A DNA stretch of 54,832 nucleotides, taken from the NCBI GenBank assembly GCA_002377245.1, contig DFPL01000283.1, positions 1 to 54,832 of the forward strand, read 5' to 3'. Origin of the DNA: Enterobacteriaceae bacterium UBA3516 (lineage in GTDB: Bacteria; Pseudomonadota; Gammaproteobacteria; Enterobacterales; Enterobacteriaceae). The notes beneath the pieces were generated by a model, which was given only the letters and a program-made list of their open reading frames with translations, was not told the origin of the DNA and searched no databases. The first letter of the stretch is position 1, and every line of letters starts with the position of its first letter. Shown one piece after another: positions 26,136 to 34,684 of the stretch. The translations under genes and the position numbers were made by a program.

Positions 26136-27659
26136 TCAGTTCAGCATATCGCTGGCTGCCTGCACACTGAGCGGCTGCTGCATTTTCAGCAGTAGGGCCG
26201 CCGTGTCGGTATATTCCCCACTGCTCAATACTGCTTTCAACACCCCCTCTTCGCCATACAACACGGCAAAGCGTTTACTGTCGAAGGAACCCAGCATGGT
26301 GATGCTGTCCCACTCCGGCGCATAACCGAGGTACTCGAAGCGGGTACCAAAATGGGTGGTCCAGAAAAACGGAACCTGGTTGAACACCCGCTGTTCTCCG
26401 AGCATATTCAACGCCGCCAGATGGCCCTGCTGCTGCGCTACTCGCCAATGTTCTATGCGCCGACGCCCTTCCGGCGCAGGATAGCTGGCGATATCCCCCA
26501 CTGCCCATACGTCGGGTGCCGCACTCAGCGTCTCATCCACCGTCAGGCTACCATCCTCTTCCCGGTGAAGGTCATGAACAAGGTCGGTAGAGGGGCGTAC
26601 ACCGGTAGCAAACACCACAACGTGGGCAGGCAGCGTCTGGCCATTTTTGAACTGTACGTGCTGGACCCGGCCATTGCCCTGTAGGGCAACAGGTTCGCCG
26701 GTGACAAATTTCACGCCGTTCTGTTTGTGTAATTCCAGAAAATGCCGCCCCATCTCTTCACCAAATTGCGGCACAAACGGCAGCGCATGACGAGAGACAA
26801 CGGTCACATCAATATCCTGATTACGCAGCGCTGCTGCGAGTTCCATCGCAATAAAACTGTTGCCAATGATCACCAACTGCTGCTCGCGCTCAACATCGTT
26901 GAGCAACTGCTCGGCCTGCTGGATATCGCGCAGCACATGCACACCCGTCAGGTGATGACCGTCGATCTCGGGCCACACGGGCTGACCGCCGGTCGCCAGC
27001 AGCAATTTATCGAAATGCAGTTCACGCCCGCTGGCGAAGGTTATCTTGTGCGCGCGACTGTTCACATCGCTGACCTCCTCCCGCAGACTCTCAACGCCGG
27101 GCTGCTGATAGAAGGCGTCGTCCAGAATGTGCGGCACCTCGCTGATTTTCATTTTCCCGGCCGGAACAAATTTACTCAACGCGGTACGGTCGTATGGCGC
27201 ATCCTCTTCTTTATCCACCAGCACCAGCCGGCCCGTATAGCCCGCGTCCCGCAGGGTTATTGCCGCTGCGCTGCCTGCCGCACCGGTGCCCACGATCACG
27301 GTGGTCTGCTCTTGTTCACCACGAATCTGCGGGTAGCTTGCAGGAGACATCGGGCGAGGGCTGACCAGCACGCGATTCTGCTCAAGGCGTACCGGGTATT
27401 GTTTCAAATTAGTCAGCGCCAACGGCTCAAGCCATTGCCCATTTTTGATATCAAATTCGGCCTTATGCCACGGACAGACAAGCCGCCCTTCGCATACCGC
27501 ACCTTTCTCCAGCGGCGCGCCGGCATGCGGGCATTTGCTTTGAAAGGCGCGGACCTGAGTCAGCGTTCGGATAAGGATCATTGCAGTACCGGCCACTTCG
27601 CATTTCACCGGTTGGTTTTCGGGTAAGGCGTTGAGTTCAGTTACAAATTGATAGCTCAT
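26136..27659 (-). CDS. Rieske [2Fe-2S] / FAD-dependent oxidoreductase fusion
   Basis: The 507-residue protein joins an N-terminal Rieske domain to a pyridine nucleotide-disulphide oxidoreductase module. The Rieske cluster ligands are C43/H45 (CPHAG) and C62/H65 (CPWHK). The FAD loop GTGAAG is at 124–129. A second dinucleotide fold follows near residue 260, where the usual glycine-rich loop reads GNSFIAMEL. A C-terminal dimerisation domain completes it. The layout resembles the AIFM3/NirB-like ferredoxin reductase group, which passes electrons between NAD(P)H, flavin and an iron–sulphur centre. No oxygenase, cytochrome or ferredoxin partner lies beside it. A GTG just before the ATG is the alternative start. 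The gene is absent from the E. coli proC–dgcC junction. Confidence 0.88.
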   Translation of the reverse strand: MSYQFVTELNALPENQPVKCEVAGTAMILIRTLTQVRAFQSKCPHAGAPLEKGAVCEGRLVCPWHKAEFDIKNGQWLEPLALTNLKQYPVRLEQNRVLVSPRPMSPASYPQIRGEQEQTTVIVGTGAAGSAAAITLRDAGYTGRLVLVDKEEDAPYDRTALSKFVPAGKMKISEVPHILDDAFYQQPGVESLREEVSDVNSRAHKITFASGRELHFDKLLLATGGQPVWPEIDGHHLTGVHVLRDIQQAEQLLNDVEREQQLVIIGNSFIAMELAAALRNQDIDVTVVSRHALPFVPQFGEEMGRHFLELHKQNGVKFVTGEPVALQGNGRVQHVQFKNGQTLPAHVVVFATGVRPSTDLVHDLHREEDGSLTVDETLSAAPDVWAVGDIASYPAPEGRRRIEHWRVAQQQGHLAALNMLGEQRVFNQVPFFWTTHFGTRFEYLGYAPEWDSITMLGSFDSKRFAVLYGEEGVLKAVLSSGEYTDTAALLLKMQQPLSVQAASDMLN

Positions 27660-27801
27660 CACATTGCTCTCGTGTCAGTGTTGGAGATACGGTCGTCACG
27701 CCAGCCAGCGCACACCACGAGGAAAATTAAAGACCCACAAAAGGTAATGGTGACGCTTTAAGCCTGGCAGAGATTAAACGTTCGGCAACAAAGCGGGAGA
27801 G

Positions 27802-28917
27802 TCAGGCGGCGACTTCGGTACGGTTTCGGCCCGCTTTTTTGGCTTTATAGAGCGCCAGATCGGCCGATTTAAGCCATTCGCGATAATGCGCCATCTCTTC
27901 GGTAAGAGGCGCAACGCCCACGCTGATATGCAAGGAAAGCTGAGGGGTGTTAGGGAGGCGGAACGTCGCCAGGCGATCGTGAACACGGGTCATGGCGGCG
28001 ATCGCACTTTCACACGAGGTTCCCCCCATGATCACGGCAAATTCATCGCCCCCGAAGCGCCCAATAATGTCGCTACCGCGCAGGCAAAGCTGGAGATGAC
28101 GAGTGATCGCCACGATCGCTTCATCGCCAACATCGTGGCCCCAGGTGTCGTTGATGGTTTTGAAATGATCCACATCGATAAGCAATAACGTGGCCCCTCG
28201 CTGATGACGGCGGCAGTTGTCAAACTCATCCCGCAGGAGGGTTTCCCAATGACGGCGGTTATAGACGCCGGTCATGCCATCACGAATGCTCATCACCTGC
28301 AATCGACGTTTGTGTTCCTCCATGCGGATCGCGGCGCGGTAATTTACCCAGGAAAAGAGCAGCGGATAGATCAGTAACACCGGCACGGTCAACCAGATAG
28401 TCAGCGGAGGGCTCACCGGATCCACGGCGATCCCGGTCAACTTGAGGGTCACAAGGCTTGAGACTAACGTCAGGATAGCCCCGGCAATACACAGGCGCGG
28501 CCCGCCTGCGCCCATGGTGGTAATAAAGACCATCATTGCCAGCGCCAGGGAGGGCATCAGGTTTACCCCCGTCAGCGCGATCCAGATACCCGCAAGGATG
28601 GCGTCAGCCTTCAGGTTATGGGTTTCACTGGCCAGCGGATCGCTGGAGCGCGAAGCAAGTTGCCAGGCCAGATGGGGCCAGACGAAGATCCAAAGAACCA
28701 GTAAGACCCACCAGCCCCCTGCCGTCGGCTTAGACACCATTTCAGTAGCCAGAGGGAAAAACAGGCAGGCAAGCCCGGCAGCACGCGGCAGCCTCTCTCG
28801 CTTTGCGAATTGCAACCCCTCGCTGTAATGGTCCACGTCGCTCAGATGAGCGTGCCTCTCCTTGTCTGACGCATCTGAGGTATAAAAATTATTATCATTC
28901 ATCATGTTTGGGAACAT
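27802..28917 (-). CDS. dgcC: diguanylate cyclase DgcC (AdrA)
   Basis: The 371-residue protein equals E. coli DgcC in length. The N-terminal MASE2 membrane domain (about 45–200) starts at LPRAAGLACLFFPLA, and a C-terminal GGDEF domain follows. The active-site motif is canonical (GGDEF, 289–293). An RGSD product-inhibition site lies five residues upstream (280–283), so feedback by cyclic di-GMP is likely. In E. coli and Salmonella, DgcC is made under CsgD control and activates cellulose synthesis. I chose the ATG at 28917 (MFPNMMND) by family length; a longer frame to 28998 would add 27 residues running back into psiF's terminator. Confidence 0.96.
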   Translation of the reverse strand: MFPNMMNDNNFYTSDASDKERHAHLSDVDHYSEGLQFAKRERLPRAAGLACLFFPLATEMVSKPTAGGWWVLLVLWIFVWPHLAWQLASRSSDPLASETHNLKADAILAGIWIALTGVNLMPSLALAMMVFITTMGAGGPRLCIAGAILTLVSSLVTLKLTGIAVDPVSPPLTIWLTVPVLLIYPLLFSWVNYRAAIRMEEHKRRLQVMSIRDGMTGVYNRRHWETLLRDEFDNCRRHQRGATLLLIDVDHFKTINDTWGHDVGDEAIVAITRHLQLCLRGSDIIGRFGGDEFAVIMGGTSCESAIAAMTRVHDRLATFRLPNTPQLSLHISVGVAPLTEEMAHYREWLKSADLALYKAKKAGRNRTEVAA

Positions 28918-28973
28918 TCTGCAACAATTTCCCAAATTATAGAGAGGGGGCGTGGGGAGAAAGTATGAAATTT

Positions 28974-29001
28974 CGGGTGAGCAGAGAAAGCCGCTCACCC
29001 G
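28974..29001 (-). terminator. hairpin after psiF
   Basis: The perfect nine-base stem CGGGTGAGC/GCTCACCCG with a ten-base loop lies six bases after the psiF stop on the minus strand. Only AAATTTC follows, so the T-tract is weak. It lies just upstream of dgcC. Confidence 0.55.
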
Positions 29002-29007
29002 TTCGGC

Positions 29008-29328
29008 TTAGCCCGTTTTTTTCAGGCACGCGCTCATAAATTTACTGCGATCTTCACCTTTAAGGGATTGCTGCGTGGCCTGTGAATTACACTCACGCAT
29101 TTTTTGTTGCTGCGGTGACAGGCTTTTTTGCCCCGGTTCCGTTTTGGTATTTTTCAGACAGTCGCTCATGTAGCGCTTACGCGCCTCACCGGTGAGCGTC
29201 TGGACTTTCGCCTGCTGATTGCAGAGGGTCATTCGTTGTTGTTGAGGGGTAAGGGTTTTCTCAGCAGCGCTCAGCGCCGTGACGAACACAAGACCAAACA
29301 GGAGCGTAACCAGTAATGTTATTTTCAT
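29008..29328 (-). CDS. psiF: phosphate starvation-inducible protein PsiF
   Basis: The 106-residue secreted protein has a signal peptide (cleavage probable after ALSAA near residue 22) and two tandem PsiF repeats. Each reads L(T/S)PQQQ(R/K)M…CN.QA…YMSDCLK or similar, with two Cys per repeat. Function is unknown; the E. coli gene is induced by phosphate starvation together with phoA. The ATG at 29328 has AAGGATGG upstream and gives the E. coli length. It lies 90 bp downstream of phoA, with a terminator-like hairpin between them. Confidence 0.94.
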   Translation of the reverse strand: MKITLLVTLLFGLVFVTALSAAEKTLTPQQQRMTLCNQQAKVQTLTGEARKRYMSDCLKNTKTEPGQKSLSPQQQKMRECNSQATQQSLKGEDRSKFMSACLKKTG

Positions 29329-29378
29329 AGCACCATCCTTTTTGAAGTGTTGCTTCTTAAGAATGGTCTGTACGGGTG

Positions 29379-29412
29379 AAAAAACCACCCGACGAGAGAA
29401 ATTCCCGTCGGG
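29379..29412 (-). terminator. intercistronic terminator between phoA and psiF
   Basis: On the minus strand the stem CCCGACG/CGTCGGG with an eleven-base loop is followed by TGG and six T residues, just after the phoA stop. It should limit read-through from phoA into psiF. Confidence 0.75.
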
Positions 29413-29418
29413 CAGGCT

Positions 29419-30834
29419 TTATTTCAGGCCGAGCGCTGCTTTCATCGTGAAGAACAGGTCAGTCTGGTCAGTCAGGCCAACCACGTTTGCAGCGTGGGGG
29501 CCGTAGGCAGCGATACGAATCTGCGTGCCGGTATGTTCCATGGACTCTTCTTCAGAGTTGCCATAGGTCATGGCCATCACGGTGCCGTCTTTGGTGTTCA
29601 GCAACTGGCTCAGGCCTGGCGCTTTGGTATCCGCCGGGATGATCTGGCTGGCATGGGCATGGTCAGCCGTCACAATCACCAGCGTATTGCCATCCTGCTT
29701 CGCAAAGGCCAGCGCTTTTTGCACCGCTTCGTCGAGATCGACGGTTTCGCCAATCTGCCCGCACGGGTTCGCCGCGTGATCCTGTTTATCAATGGAGGCG
29801 CCTTCAACCTGCAGGAAGAAGCCTTTTTCATTTTTGCTCAGTAATTCCAGCGCCTTATCGGTCATTTGTGCCAGCGTCGGTACGCTATCAGTACGCTTAG
29901 CATTAGGCGTACAGGTTACCGCAGGCTGATCGATGTTGCCGTGCAGAGAGGCTTTCGGACCTTCCCAGCGTACGGGCATATTGCCTTCAGAAAACAGGCC
30001 CAGCAGAGGTTTATCCTGATTCGCCGCGCTGATTGCCGCAAGGCTTGAAGCATCGCTGACTAACTGATAACCACGCGCTTGCGCCTGCTCACGCAGTGTT
30101 TTGCCTTTCCACTCGCCGGCGGTTGCCGTTTCGCTAAAGGTTTTTGCGCCACCGCCCAGGGTAACGTCAGCACGTGCATTCAGCAGCTGCTCAGTAATGG
30201 AGCCTTTACCGCCTTTTTCCAGCGCGTTAGTGGCACATTTTTCACTGGTGACGCTCGGACCATAGCATTTGCGCGAGGTAACGTGAGAGAAAAGCGCAGC
30301 CGGGGTGGCATCCTGCAGTTCAGCGGTAGAGACGTTGCCGGTAGCAAGGCCCGCGGCCTTCGCCATTTCCAGAATCGTCATATGATCTTTTTCATGGATA
30401 TCTACGCCCAGCGCGCCATTGTAGGTTTTCACGCCGGTTGACCAGGCCGTCGCTGAGGCGGCTGAATCGGTCACGTAATCCGGTTTGCCCGTTTTTTTAT
30501 CGAGCGCATAATGCGTGTATTGCCCTGTTAACGGTAAGGCATCAATTCCTTTAAAGAAGCCGCCTGCGCCTTCAGCATAATTTCGTGCTGCGGTAATTTC
30601 GGAATCACCCATGCCGTCGCCAATTAACAAAATGATATTTTTAGCCGGCTTGTCATTCAGGGAGGCGCGAATAGCCTCAGTCTGATCGCCGCTTAAACGA
30701 CGTGCGCCGCCCTGAGTGGTAATATCACCCTGCGCAGCACGATTTTCCAGTACGGTGGTGGCGGTGGTATCAGCATGAATAACAGGGGTAAACAGCAGGG
30801 GGAATAAAGCGATGAATAATGCGCTCTGTTTCAA
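29419..30834 (-). CDS. phoA: alkaline phosphatase PhoA
   Basis: The 471-residue precursor equals E. coli PhoA in length. The signal peptide is MKQSALFIALFPLLFTPVIHA-like, with cleavage near residue 21. The nucleophile is S124 (VTDSAASATAW), corresponding to Ser102 of the mature enzyme. The metal-binding segments IGDGMGDSE and VTADHAH are intact. Two disulphide pairs match the C-x-C spacing of the family (CYG…CAT and CTP…CGQ). The enzyme hydrolyses phosphate monoesters in the periplasm. A Pho box 10 bp from a -10 element precedes it, so it is a PhoB target. psiF follows. Confidence 0.98.
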   Translation of the reverse strand: MKQSALFIALFPLLFTPVIHADTTATTVLENRAAQGDITTQGGARRLSGDQTEAIRASLNDKPAKNIILLIGDGMGDSEITAARNYAEGAGGFFKGIDALPLTGQYTHYALDKKTGKPDYVTDSAASATAWSTGVKTYNGALGVDIHEKDHMTILEMAKAAGLATGNVSTAELQDATPAALFSHVTSRKCYGPSVTSEKCATNALEKGGKGSITEQLLNARADVTLGGGAKTFSETATAGEWKGKTLREQAQARGYQLVSDASSLAAISAANQDKPLLGLFSEGNMPVRWEGPKASLHGNIDQPAVTCTPNAKRTDSVPTLAQMTDKALELLSKNEKGFFLQVEGASIDKQDHAANPCGQIGETVDLDEAVQKALAFAKQDGNTLVIVTADHAHASQIIPADTKAPGLSQLLNTKDGTVMAMTYGNSEEESMEHTGTQIRIAAYGPHAANVVGLTDQTDLFFTMKAALGLK

Positions 30835-30882
30835 TTTATTTTCTCCGTGTAAAAATACTTAAAAGAAATAAAAAACAGAGCG

Positions 30883-30916
30883 ACTATAGGCAGCGCGCGT
30901 TACAGTGAGATGACAA
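30883..30916 (-). promoter_or_regulatory. phoA promoter with Pho box
   Basis: On the minus strand TTGTCATCTCACTGTAAC (30899–30916) keeps both Pho half-sites (TTGTCAT and CTGTAAC) at the correct 11-base spacing. TATAGT (30883–30888) follows after ten bases as -10. This is the same geometry as at phoB. Confidence 0.83.
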
Positions 30917-30936
30917 CGTGACTTATCTCAAAACGC

Positions 30937-31197
30937 TTAGGATCGCGGGTGCCGTAAAAGCTTTTTTACGTACTGTTGCAGTAACTCCGTATCCTGGAGG
31001 GAAACATCTGAGTCTGGGGTCACACCGTCCAGGGCGCCTTCGATACTTTGAATAAGCGCCTGCTGTTCCGGTTGCGCCATCTGGCGTAGCAGCGCGGTGA
31101 CGACGATCTCCAGCGCCTCTACCTGTGCGACCAGCTCTTTGGATTCTTCTTCCTTCTCCGCAAGTTTAACCAGTAGTTCAGCAATGAGGTTTTTCAT
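30937..31197 (-). CDS. iraP: anti-adaptor protein IraP
   Basis: The 86-residue, mostly helical protein equals E. coli IraP in length. It has the N-terminal coiled-coil pattern KNLIAELLVKLAEKEEESKE and the C-terminal YVKKLLRHPR tail. IraP binds the response regulator RssB and so blocks delivery of the stress sigma factor RpoS to ClpXP, mainly in phosphate starvation. It lies directly upstream of phoA on the same strand, as in E. coli. Its 5' region is AT-rich; I could not define the promoter. Confidence 0.96.
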   Translation of the reverse strand: MKNLIAELLVKLAEKEEESKELVAQVEALEIVVTALLRQMAQPEQQALIQSIEGALDGVTPDSDVSLQDTELLQQYVKKLLRHPRS

Positions 31198-31419
31198 AGC
31201 GCAATTTCCTTATGGGGTATTCGCTGACGTTATCACTCTCATTAGTTGTTGCAAAGTAGATGCAACTATTATTTTTAGCAAAAATTTGACCGATGCAAAT
31301 ACGCAAAATGAAAACATTTTCAACGAAACGTTTCTCTCGCTGTAACGCGTTTGAATTATCAAAAGGAAGAAGGGAAATTTCAGCAAGAATATATTCTTGA
31401 TATAAAGAAAACTTATCGT

Positions 31420-31446
31420 CTGGCCGGGAGTACGTCTCCCGACCAG
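31420..31446 (-). terminator. terminator of the MFS exporter gene
   Basis: On the minus strand, after the stop at 31456, the stem CTGG(T)CGGGAG/CTCCCG(G)CCAG with a five-base loop and one mismatch is followed by an AT-rich run with TTTTCTTT a few bases on. Confidence 0.62.
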
Positions 31447-31455
31447 CCGGTTAGA

Positions 31456-32646
31456 TTAGCGTTTTGCTTTGCGTAATGCGGTGGCAAGCTGCCATATATT
31501 ACACAGTACGACCAGCGCCGTGGCGACAAAGACCCAACGGAATCCCGCCATCGCGGATACCGATGCGCCCATCAGCGGCCCCACCACATTTCCAAGGTAC
31601 ATAAACGACTGGTTATAACCAAAAATGCGCCCGGTGACCTGATCGCTGGAGTACTTAAGCAGAAGCGTTTGCACTGCCGGTAGCATGGCGCCATCGGCAA
31701 AACCCAGTAGAAAACGTAATACGCCTAACTGTAGGGGCGATGTCACAAATGACATGGCAAAGAACAACACCACGGCACAAACGAGCGTCGCCATCAAGAT
31801 ACGTGCCGTTCCGATACGGTCGCCCAGTTTACCCAGCCGTGGGGCGGACATCAGCGCTGAGACGCCGGGGATAGCGGCAATCAAACCACTGAGAAAGGCA
31901 ATGTTGCTGCTATCCGGAGTCATTGACTGGATAAATAGCGCCAGAATCGGCCCGACAGAGCCGTTACACAGCTGAATGACCATCGTGGTCACAAACAAGC
32001 TGATCACCAGGCCCGGATAGGGCAGCGTGGAAAACACCGCTTTGCCGCTCAACCGCTGCGCCTTACTGATTTTAGGCCGGGCCCCCTCTTTTATCAGAAA
32101 CAGCGTCACGAGGAAGCTCACCACCAGCAAAATAGCGGTGATAAAAAAGACGGTGCGCAGACCGAAGTGGTCGGCCAGAAAGCCGCCCATCAGCGGACCA
32201 CCAATCACGCCGCTAATCTGGGCGGTGGAAAGCGTACTGAGCGCCCAGCCGCTGCGCTCGCGCGGAACCTGCGAAGCAACCAGCGCCATCGCATTAGGAA
32301 TATAACCGGACGTTAACCCCATCACGCCACGCAAAATCAGCAACTGCCAGACATTGGTGGCGAATGCTTGCAGGAGAATGGCAACCGCCATGCCGAGTGA
32401 GGCACGAAGCAGCATTAACTTGCGCCCTTTTCTATCCGCCAGACTTCCCCATAGCGGCGAAACGATAGCAGAAATCAAAAAGGTGATGCTGAACGTCAGC
32501 CCCGACCACATTGACAGTGCCTCGTGCGAGGTGACGCCAAGCTGGGCAACATAGAGTGGCAAAAACGGCAAAATCTGGCTGATCGCAAGGCCGGTAAAGA
32601 AGCAGCCGAACCAGACAGAGATAAGATTGACCTTCCAGGATTCCAT
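31456..32646 (-). CDS. MdtG-like major facilitator drug exporter
   Basis: The 396-residue inner-membrane protein has 12 predicted helices and the MFS loop motif GSLADRKGRKLMLLR between helices 2 and 3. It is strongly similar in order and sequence to E. coli MdtG (YceE; for example LGVT-HEALSMWSG, SAPRLGKLGDRIG, GRIFGYNQSF). It is therefore a drug:proton antiporter of that group, but it lies at a different locus, so it is probably an MdtG paralogue. I chose the ATG at 32646 (MESWKVNL) because it aligns with the family; the longer frame to 32715 adds 23 residues, and neither start has a clear ribosome site. It is an insertion between iraP and ddlA. Confidence 0.88.
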   Translation of the reverse strand: MESWKVNLISVWFGCFFTGLAISQILPFLPLYVAQLGVTSHEALSMWSGLTFSITFLISAIVSPLWGSLADRKGRKLMLLRASLGMAVAILLQAFATNVWQLLILRGVMGLTSGYIPNAMALVASQVPRERSGWALSTLSTAQISGVIGGPLMGGFLADHFGLRTVFFITAILLVVSFLVTLFLIKEGARPKISKAQRLSGKAVFSTLPYPGLVISLFVTTMVIQLCNGSVGPILALFIQSMTPDSSNIAFLSGLIAAIPGVSALMSAPRLGKLGDRIGTARILMATLVCAVVLFFAMSFVTSPLQLGVLRFLLGFADGAMLPAVQTLLLKYSSDQVTGRIFGYNQSFMYLGNVVGPLMGASVSAMAGFRWVFVATALVVLCNIWQLATALRKAKR

Positions 32647-32816
32647 AGACAGCAACAATATTTCAGTTTTTGGTAAAGAAGAGACAGAGTAACAAGAAGA
32701 CGGACAGGAAAGCATACACGGGGTGCGTTTACCGTTATTTCAGTGTTTTATCCCTCGTGTTTTGTAACAGACGGACGTCACAAACAAAAAAACGAATTAT
32801 AACGGCAGGTTATGCT

Positions 32817-33500
32817 TTAACGACAGAGTCCAAAACCACGCATGCCGAGGTGAAAATGGTTGGCGTGAGCGGCGTTATATTCTGGCCCTAAACCGTTGCC
32901 ATAATAACCGCAGCTTGCGCTCAGCATGGCCCGTAGCCAGGGCTGCGTTGCTGAGTCAGGCCAACCGCGCAGTACGGTGACAACATTACCGTTGGAGAGT
33001 CGAAAACCGCTAATATCCAGCGCATCTGCACTGGCATGTTCGCTACGCCGCCCTTCGGCACGATTGTAGATATTGCGACAGGCATAGCTGCCCAGATGAT
33101 CGATACGCGTTAGCGTCTGACCGGTAAATTGCCGGGTAAGCGGACGCACCTGCTGCTCGACAAAGAGCGCCGAACTGAGCGCCAGCGGGCAACTGGCTAA
33201 AAAGCTACTGCTCAGCTTTACGGGTCCAAAGTTTCGAACCCGCACAACGTCCGTCAGCGGGCACTCTCCCTGGCTGTCAGCCACGGGTGTTGAGGCGATC
33301 ATTTGCCTTTGATTAGCCTGTTCAAGTAAGGCGGCACATTCGTGCGGCGCCAGTCGACGTAATTTATATTGCGTGATTCGCCCTGGCGGATCGTCTAACC
33401 GGAGCGGCGTAAAAGGGTTGTAATATGACGGCAAATAGCGGTAGCCCACACTCCCCGCAACAAGCAAAACGCAGACCACAATCAGGCTTTTTCCTTTCAC
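32817..33500 (-). CDS. extensin-like family protein, putative LAS-type peptidase
   Basis: The 227-residue protein has one N-terminal membrane helix (about 5–20), which could be an anchor or an uncleaved signal. Conserved segments ECPLTDVVRV, ARRSEHASADALDISGF-like and HANHFHLGM fit the extensin-like C-terminal domain (PF06904). H155, D162 and H217 (with H215) repeat the His-x6-Asp…His layout of LAS metallopeptidases such as VanY and MepA, so a periplasmic murein peptidase is plausible. Six Cys outside the membrane (55, 80, 104, 141, 197, 226) suggest disulphides. It is divergent from ddlA with 83 bp between starts. The catalytic role is inference. Confidence 0.78.
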   Translation of the reverse strand: MKGKSLIVVCVLLVAGSVGYRYLPSYYNPFTPLRLDDPPGRITQYKLRRLAPHECAALLEQANQRQMIASTPVADSQGECPLTDVVRVRNFGPVKLSSSFLASCPLALSSALFVEQQVRPLTRQFTGQTLTRIDHLGSYACRNIYNRAEGRRSEHASADALDISGFRLSNGNVVTVLRGWPDSATQPWLRAMLSASCGYYGNGLGPEYNAAHANHFHLGMRGFGLCR

Positions 33501-33583
33501 GCATCCCCTCCATTAATCACTAAAAACAGTATGGCAGAAGTGATATGGTATGTGCTTTCTGATTGATGTGAGTGAAGAATGTG

Positions 33584-34684
33584 ATGGCAAAACTGCAGGT
33601 AGGAGTCGTGTTTGGCGGTAAGTCGGCTGAGCATGAAGTGTCGCTGCAATCGGCGAAAAATATTGTCGATGCAATGGATAAGTCGCGCTTCGAGGTGCTG
33701 CTGCTGGGCATCGACAAGCAGGGACAATGGCATATCAATGACGCGAATAATTACCTGCAAAATGCCAGCGATCCCGCGCACATTGCCCTGAATCCCTCAG
33801 AAGAGAGCGTGTCGCTGGTTCCCGGGCAAACAACACATCAGTTGATCAACGCCCATAACGGTTCGCCTTTCGCCCAGGTCGATGTCATCTTCCCTATCGT
33901 CCACGGCACCCAGGACGAAGATGGTACGCTACAGGGTTTGCTGCGCATGGCGAATCTCCCCTTCGTGGGTTCCGATGTTCTGGGTTCAGCCGCCTGCATG
34001 GACAAAGATGTTACCAAACGCCTGCTACGTGATGCCGGTCTGGCGATCGCCCCCTTTGTCACGCTGACGCGCAGCAACCGTCGCCGTTTCTCTTTCCAGG
34101 ACATGCAGGCAAAACTGGGGCTGCCATTATTTGTTAAACCGGCTAACCAGGGTTCCTCCGTGGGCGTCAGTAAGGTCACTAACGAAGCGCAATATGCCGC
34201 AGCGGTAGACCTCGCATTTGAGTTCGACCATAAGGTGGTGGTCGAGACCGGGATCAACGGCCGGGAGATCGAATGTGCAGTGTTAGGCAATGACGATCCC
34301 GTGGCCAGTACCTGCGGTGAGATCGTGTTGAACAGCGCGTTTTATGCCTACGACACCAAATACATTGATGATAACGGGGCACAAGTGGTGGTGCCGGCGA
34401 ACCTTACGCCTGAGGTTAATGACCGTATCCGCGAGATTGCCGTTCAGGCTTATCAGACGCTCGGCTGCGCAGGAATGGCGCGCGTCGACGTGTTCCTGAC
34501 CCCCGAAAATGAAGTCATTATTAACGAAATCAATACGCTGCCTGGATTTACCAATATCAGCATGTATCCGAAGTTATGGCAGGCGAGCGGGATCGGTTAC
34601 ACCGATTTAATCACTCGCCTGATAGAACTGGCTTTGGCGCGCCACCAGGCTGACAGCGCACTTAAAAACTCGATGAACGGTTAG
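33584..34684 (+). CDS. ddlA: D-alanine–D-alanine ligase A
   Basis: The 366-residue ATP-grasp enzyme joins two D-alanines for peptidoglycan precursors. It is near-colinear with E. coli DdlA (364). Conserved motifs include VVFGGKSAEHEVSLQSA, VHGTQDEDGTLQG, VKPANQGSSVGV and INEINTLPGFT, which carries the Mg2+ ligands. I chose the ATG at 33584 (MAKLQVGVVFGG); a GTG at 33572 in frame adds four residues. Its stop overlaps the stop of the convergent yaiZ by three bases. The adjacent divergent gene encodes a putative murein peptidase. Confidence 0.96.
   Translation: MAKLQVGVVFGGKSAEHEVSLQSAKNIVDAMDKSRFEVLLLGIDKQGQWHINDANNYLQNASDPAHIALNPSEESVSLVPGQTTHQLINAHNGSPFAQVDVIFPIVHGTQDEDGTLQGLLRMANLPFVGSDVLGSAACMDKDVTKRLLRDAGLAIAPFVTLTRSNRRRFSFQDMQAKLGLPLFVKPANQGSSVGVSKVTNEAQYAAAVDLAFEFDHKVVVETGINGREIECAVLGNDDPVASTCGEIVLNSAFYAYDTKYIDDNGAQVVVPANLTPEVNDRIREIAVQAYQTLGCAGMARVDVFLTPENEVIINEINTLPGFTNISMYPKLWQASGIGYTDLITRLIELALARHQADSALKNSMNG

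Noticed and set aside
26742..27626. Long plus-strand open frame (294 codons) opposite the Rieske/FAD gene
   Set aside because: It is antisense to a gene with intact cluster and flavin motifs, and its translation shows no domain.
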